Shown here: positions 6,197-9,235 of the stretch, in pieces
Layout: every line of letters starts with the position of its first letter
Numbering within the stretch: position 1 is the stretch's first letter
Origin: CAYLNM01 sp964385045
GTDB lineage: Bacteria; Planctomycetota; Phycisphaerae; Phycisphaerales; SM1A02
Direction: 5' to 3'
Length of the DNA stretch: 9,235 nucleotides
NCBI GenBank assembly: GCA_964385045.1
Contig: CAYLNM010000170.1
Coordinates: 1 to 9,235 of the forward strand
The notes under the pieces: model-generated
Seen by the model: only the letters and a program-made list of their open reading frames with translations
Database searches by the model: none
Told to the model about the DNA's origin: nothing
Program-made: the position numbers and the translations under genes

Positions 6197-8220
6197 TGGG
6201 CCAGCCCCTTCTTCTCGTGCGTCGCGGGCAGCACCGCGTGCGGAGTCTGCTCGTCCTCGCGGTGGCGGCGACGATGCTGCTCGCAGTGATGCCGGCGTCG
6301 CGGACCGCGGACGCCCAGGTCTATGAGCCCGACGGCGGCGGGGCCGGCGCCGCCGGCAACGCGATGGTGCCCGAGCAGTCGGCCGTGCCCGGCGGGCCGC
6401 TGCCCGCCGGCGGGTCCCCGTCGGCCGCGATGCGGGCGATGCCGTCGTCGGCCGCCCACGCCAACGCGCCCACGCAGGACATGGTCGACGGCTTCGCCGA
6501 CCGGCTCGAGCAGCGCGCGACCCTCGAGCTGCTCGACCGGCTCGCGGTGTTCGACCGCGGCCGCGTGGTCAGCTTCGACAGCTTCGCGGCGTCCATGATG
6601 CGGTTCATCTCCGGCCCCAAGCGGATCGACGGCAATCCGCCGGCGTTCACGTACCTCGACCTGGCCCTGCGGCCCGAGCGGTACATGGACAAGCCGATCA
6701 TCTACGTCAAGAAGAAGGTGGTGCGGGATCGCATCGCCCGCGTGATCGAGGAAGCCGGTCGCGAGCAGATGCAGCAGCTCCGCGCCGATCCGCGTCGGGC
6801 CCTGACCCCGGAGCAGGAGGCGGAGTTCGAGCGCCGCGTGCAGGGCCGCCTGTATCGCTTCATGGAGTACGGCGTCATCTCGCCGGTGCTGCTCCGTGAT
6901 CCGGCGGTCGCGGACCTGATGGACGAGATGAGCCGCGACCTCCTCCGCACCGCCCGCCCGGTGCAGGAGATCAGCGGCGCCCTCAGCCTCCTGAACCCCG
7001 ACCGGCTGCGCTCGCGCCTGATGCTGCTGCCGCCGCCCTCGGGCGACTACCACGACCGCTGGCACACCCTGGACGAGCTCGCCGCCGCGCCGATGGACGA
7101 CCCCGAGTACGTGGGGATCCCCGCCGGCCTGCGGGCCGACCTCGTGACGGCGTGGCGGAGCTTCACCACCGCGTGGGGCCGCAGCGACGCCGACGGCGTG
7201 CACCGGGCCACCGAGCGGCTGTCGGAGCTGCTGCTGCAGGTCAACGACGACCCCGAGATCTATCCGAGCACCACGCGACTCGGCCTCGAGAGCTGGTACT
7301 TCGAGAACCGGCACATGACGTGGGTGTGGCTCTTCTACGCCGTCGCCCTCGTGCCGCTGACGCTGTTCGTGGCCTTCCGCTGGCCGGGCGCGTACTGGGT
7401 CGGTCTCGGGCTGTTCGCGGTCGCGGTGCTCGGCCACACCGCCGCCTTCGCGATCCGCTGGTACATCTCGGACCGCTTCCCGAACTCGAACATGTTCGAG
7501 GCGGTGACGACCGCGGCCTGGTTCGGCGCGGTCTTCGGCCTGCTGGTGGAGACGTTCGTGCGGCGGCTGCCCATCCGCGGCCTCTTCGCGATCGGCAGCG
7601 GAGCGGCGGGCATGTTCGCCCTGCTGGCCGCCCACCGTCTGCCGCTCATGCTCGATCCGCACATCTCCAACCGCATGCCGGTGCTGCTGGACATGTGGCT
7701 CTACATCCACACCAACGTGATCATCTTCGCGTACGCGCTGGTGTTCATGGCCGCGGTGACGGGCTTCCTCTATCTCGCCTATCGACTCGTGCGGTGGCTG
7801 CAGGGGGCCGAGGAAGGCCACTACCGCAACGAGTACGCCCGCGTCGGCGGCGCCGCGTCGCTGATCATGACCGGGCCGGACGGCAAGACCTACATCGAGC
7901 GGCCGAAGACCACGCTCGGCCAGGTGCTCGACGGCACGACCATGATCCTCGTCGAGGTCTCCTTCGTGCTGCTCTGGGCCGGCATCGTGATGGGCGCGAT
8001 CTGGGCCGACCACTCCTGGGGACGGCCGTGGGGCTGGGACCCGAAGGAGGTCTTCTCGCTCAACACGTTCCTCGTGTTCGCGGTGCTCATTCACGCCCGG
8101 TTCAAGACGCAGGACAAGGGCCTCTGGACCGCGATCATCGCGATCGTCGGCGCGGCGGTGATGCTGTTCAACTGGATCATCATCAACTTCACCATCGCCG
8201 GCCTGCACAGCTACGCGTGA
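6196..8220 (+). CDS. ccsA: CcsA-type cytochrome c synthase subunit
   Basis: This 674-residue protein of the CcsA/CcmF/CcmC heme-handling superfamily is predicted to be the synthase partner of the ResB protein. The N-terminus is signal-like (basic, hydrophobic about 17-32, ADA at 38-40), so residues about 41-372 should be extracytoplasmic. The DRGRVVSFDSFA stretch (about 121-132) resembles the GR..P..T motif that precedes CcsA domains in Bacteroidota-type and fused CcsBA proteins. About eight membrane segments follow (374-396, 398-424, 434-455, 463-484, 500-532, 581-604, 619-636, 643-670). The WWD signature is WADHSWGRPWGWDPKE at 603-618. Candidate heme-ligand histidines are His414 (GHTAAF), His505 (YIHTNV) and His633 (LIHARF). 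System II also needs CcdA and a ResA-like thioredoxin; neither is in this window. The start is taken as the ATG at 6196, overlapping the resB TGA by one base; the GTG at 6193 would add one residue. In some bacteria these two proteins are fused, whereas here they are separate but coupled. Confidence 0.95.
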   Translation: MGQPLLLVRRGQHRVRSLLVLAVAATMLLAVMPASRTADAQVYEPDGGGAGAAGNAMVPEQSAVPGGPLPAGGSPSAAMRAMPSSAAHANAPTQDMVDGFADRLEQRATLELLDRLAVFDRGRVVSFDSFAASMMRFISGPKRIDGNPPAFTYLDLALRPERYMDKPIIYVKKKVVRDRIARVIEEAGREQMQQLRADPRRALTPEQEAEFERRVQGRLYRFMEYGVISPVLLRDPAVADLMDEMSRDLLRTARPVQEISGALSLLNPDRLRSRLMLLPPPSGDYHDRWHTLDELAAAPMDDPEYVGIPAGLRADLVTAWRSFTTAWGRSDADGVHRATERLSELLLQVNDDPEIYPSTTRLGLESWYFENRHMTWVWLFYAVALVPLTLFVAFRWPGAYWVGLGLFAVAVLGHTAAFAIRWYISDRFPNSNMFEAVTTAAWFGAVFGLLVETFVRRLPIRGLFAIGSGAAGMFALLAAHRLPLMLDPHISNRMPVLLDMWLYIHTNVIIFAYALVFMAAVTGFLYLAYRLVRWLQGAEEGHYRNEYARVGGAASLIMTGPDGKTYIERPKTTLGQVLDGTTMILVEVSFVLLWAGIVMGAIWADHSWGRPWGWDPKEVFSLNTFLVFAVLIHARFKTQDKGLWTAIIAIVGAAVMLFNWIIINFTIAGLHSYA

Positions 8221-8234
8221 GCCCGCGGGGGCTC
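8219..8234 (+). other. Small hairpin between ccsA and thpR
   Basis: GAGCCC-GCGG-GGGCTC forms a perfect 6-bp stem with a 4-base loop. It starts in the ccsA stop codon and ends six bases before the thpR ATG. It occupies the place where a ribosome binding site would be expected, so it could dampen thpR translation or mark a processing point. No T tract follows, so I do not call it a terminator. Confidence 0.35.
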
Positions 8235-8239
8235 TCGCG

Positions 8240-8995
8240 ATGACGCCGCCGCCGCCTCGGCCCGACGATCTCGGTCCGGACGGCGGCGGCGGTGCGCGCG
8301 GGGGTCACGGCGGGGACGCCTCCGGCGAGCGCGGGCAGGAACGTGGGCGCGAGCGGGGACGGCGGTGGGGCGGCGGGGGACGCCGCGGCCGCCCCACCGC
8401 CGTCCCCGCTCGCCCCGGTCGCGACGCCCGGCGGGGGCGCGGCCCGCGGTGGCGACTGTTCGTCGCGGCGATCCCGCCGGAGCCGGTGCGAAGGCGCCTG
8501 GTCGCGGCCGCCGAGACGGTGGCCGCGAACGACCCGGACCTGCGGGTGCTGGATCCCGAGGTGGTCCATCTGACGGTTCTCTTCATCGGCGACACCCATC
8601 CGGCCGAGGTCGCGGACGTCGAGACCAGCATCGAGCGGGCCGCGAGCGGACTCGCGCCGCCGCGGATCGAGCCCGCGTCGATCGAGCCGCTGCCGGGCCC
8701 CGAGCACCCACGACTGATCGCGGCGGTGGCGCCGTGCCCGCCCGGGCTCGCGGAGCTGCATCGCCGCCTCGTGACCCGGCTCGCGCGGCCGCGCGAGCGG
8801 CGGCGGGACTTCGTGCCGCATTGCACGATCGGCCGGTGGCCCGGCGGACGCGGACCCGCCATCGCCCCCGCGATGCCCGAGGTGCCGGCGGACTGCGCCT
8901 TCGCGGTGGATGCCGTCACGCTCGTGCGGAGCCGCCTGCGGCCGGAGGGGGCACGGCACGAGCCGCTCGGCCGCGTCCCGCTCACGGGGCCGTGA
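8240..8995 (+). CDS. thpR: RNA 2',3'-cyclic phosphodiesterase (ThpR / 2'-5' RNA ligase family)
   Basis: This is a 251-residue member of the two-histidine phosphoesterase superfamily. ThpR proteins hydrolyse 2',3'-cyclic phosphate ends of RNA to 2'-phosphates and can show weak 2'-5' ligase activity in vitro. The domain starts at WRLFVAAIPP (71-80). The two catalytic H-x-T-x motifs are His110-Leu-Thr-Val, followed by LFIGD, and His194-Cys-Thr-Ile. The C-terminal strand VDAVTLVRSRLRPEGARHEPL (223-243) is typical. The domain alone is about 180 residues, the normal family length. Residues 1-68 are extra, made of Gly, Arg and Pro, and probably disordered. I keep the ATG at 8240 because I found no in-frame ATG or GTG between it and the domain start; only a CTG at residue 73 would be available. 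The extension contains a 26-bp perfect inverted repeat. The gene starts 19 bp after ccsA, so co-transcription is likely, but I see no functional link to cytochrome assembly. Confidence 0.88.
   Translation: MTPPPPRPDDLGPDGGGGARGGHGGDASGERGQERGRERGRRWGGGGRRGRPTAVPARPGRDARRGRGPRWRLFVAAIPPEPVRRRLVAAAETVAANDPDLRVLDPEVVHLTVLFIGDTHPAEVADVETSIERAASGLAPPRIEPASIEPLPGPEHPRLIAAVAPCPPGLAELHRRLVTRLARPRERRRDFVPHCTIGRWPGGRGPAIAPAMPEVPADCAFAVDAVTLVRSRLRPEGARHEPLGRVPLTGP
8349..8413. repeat. 26-bp perfect inverted repeat with 13-base loop
   Basis: Bases 8349-8374 (starting GCGAGCGGGGACGG) pair without mismatch with 8388-8413 (ending CCGTCCCCGCTCGC), leaving a 13-base loop at 8375-8387. Two more pairs (8346-8416 and 8347-8415) could form beyond a single mismatch at 8348/8414. 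It falls in the low-complexity extension of thpR (about codons 37-58). No T tract follows on either strand. It could be a transcription attenuator, an mRNA structure, a REP-like or miniature mobile repeat, or a palindrome formed by template switching. Confidence 0.9.
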
Positions 8996-9235
8996 AGGCC
9001 GTGGCGGGGCGGCCTCGATCGCGCCGCCCGAGGGCCGGTCCTCGCGGCGCACCGCGTGCGCGGGCACCGCCCACGCCCGTCCTCCGAGCGCCGCCTCCGA
9101 GCGGCCGCATGCGTGGCCCCCGTCCCTGCGGCACCCCGCGGCATGGAGCCGTACGCCGCGCCTCGCGCTCCGCGCCCCGCACCCCGCATCGCACTCCGCC
9201 CCACGCCCCCCGCACCGCGCCGAGGCACCCCGCCG
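8996..9235. other. Intergenic, C-rich, no supported gene
   Basis: These 240 bp after thpR are strongly C-rich on the plus strand and hold no recognisable gene start or RNA. Reading frames on the minus strand across it give Arg/Gly/Ala low-complexity translations that I do not accept. The only small structure noticed is a direct repeat CCTCCGAGCG at 9081-9090 and 9094-9103. The next gene presumably starts or ends outside the window. Confidence 0.55.

Noticed and set aside
5998..8208. 736-codon minus-strand frame opposite ccsA
   Set aside because: It has low-complexity His/Arg/Glu composition and no domain, and it is a shadow of the clear CcsA gene.
8305..9228. Minus-strand frames opposite and beyond thpR
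   Set aside because: They translate to Arg/Gly/Ala low complexity. The H-x-T-x motifs on the plus strand identify the real gene, and the minus frames have no credible start context or domain.
1..9235. tRNA, rRNA, CRISPR array, insertion sequence or other mobile element
   Set aside because: No T-loop-like motif in a cloverleaf context, no rRNA sequence, no regularly spaced repeats with unique spacers, and no transposase or integrase motif was seen. The 8349-8413 inverted repeat alone does not establish a mobile element.

Overview
The window is very GC-rich (by eye about 70% or more). It carries five genes I can support: four rightward and one leftward. Their type suggests a Gram-negative bacterium with an envelope lipoprotein, a periplasmic HtrA protease and system II (ResB/CcsA) cytochrome c maturation. 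The long ResB-like protein and the large extracytoplasmic domain in front of CcsA fit a member of the Planctomycetota (perhaps Phycisphaerae) or a similar high-GC phylum. That placement is inference from protein style, not a demonstrated relationship.

Layout: 1-214 is GC-rich sequence with no gene I can support and a 15-bp tandem repeat. 215-1417 (minus strand) encodes a lipoprotein resembling the CsgG/FlgT family. 1418-1637 is the divergent intergenic region. 1638-3302 (plus) encodes an HtrA/DegP-type serine protease with two PDZ domains. 3303-3523 is intergenic and holds two inverted repeats. 3524-6196 (plus) encodes a long ResB-like protein, and its stop codon overlaps the start of ccsA (6196-8220, plus). 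Nineteen bases later thpR (8240-8995, plus) encodes an RNA 2',3'-cyclic phosphodiesterase-family protein. 8996-9235 has no recognisable gene.

How they work together: ResB and CcsA together form the system II heme delivery and cytochrome c synthase complex in the cytoplasmic membrane, and their overlap implies translational coupling. thpR probably rides on the same transcript, without an obvious functional link. The HtrA protease and the lipoprotein both act in the envelope and share a divergent upstream region, so co-regulation is possible but unproven.

Most of the window looks like ordinary housekeeping content, and I do not see a new multi-gene system. The least explained structure is a 26-bp perfect inverted repeat (8349-8374 / 8388-8413) inside the low-complexity N-terminal extension of the thpR reading frame. 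Several very long reading frames antisense to the genes are by-products of the high-GC codon usage.
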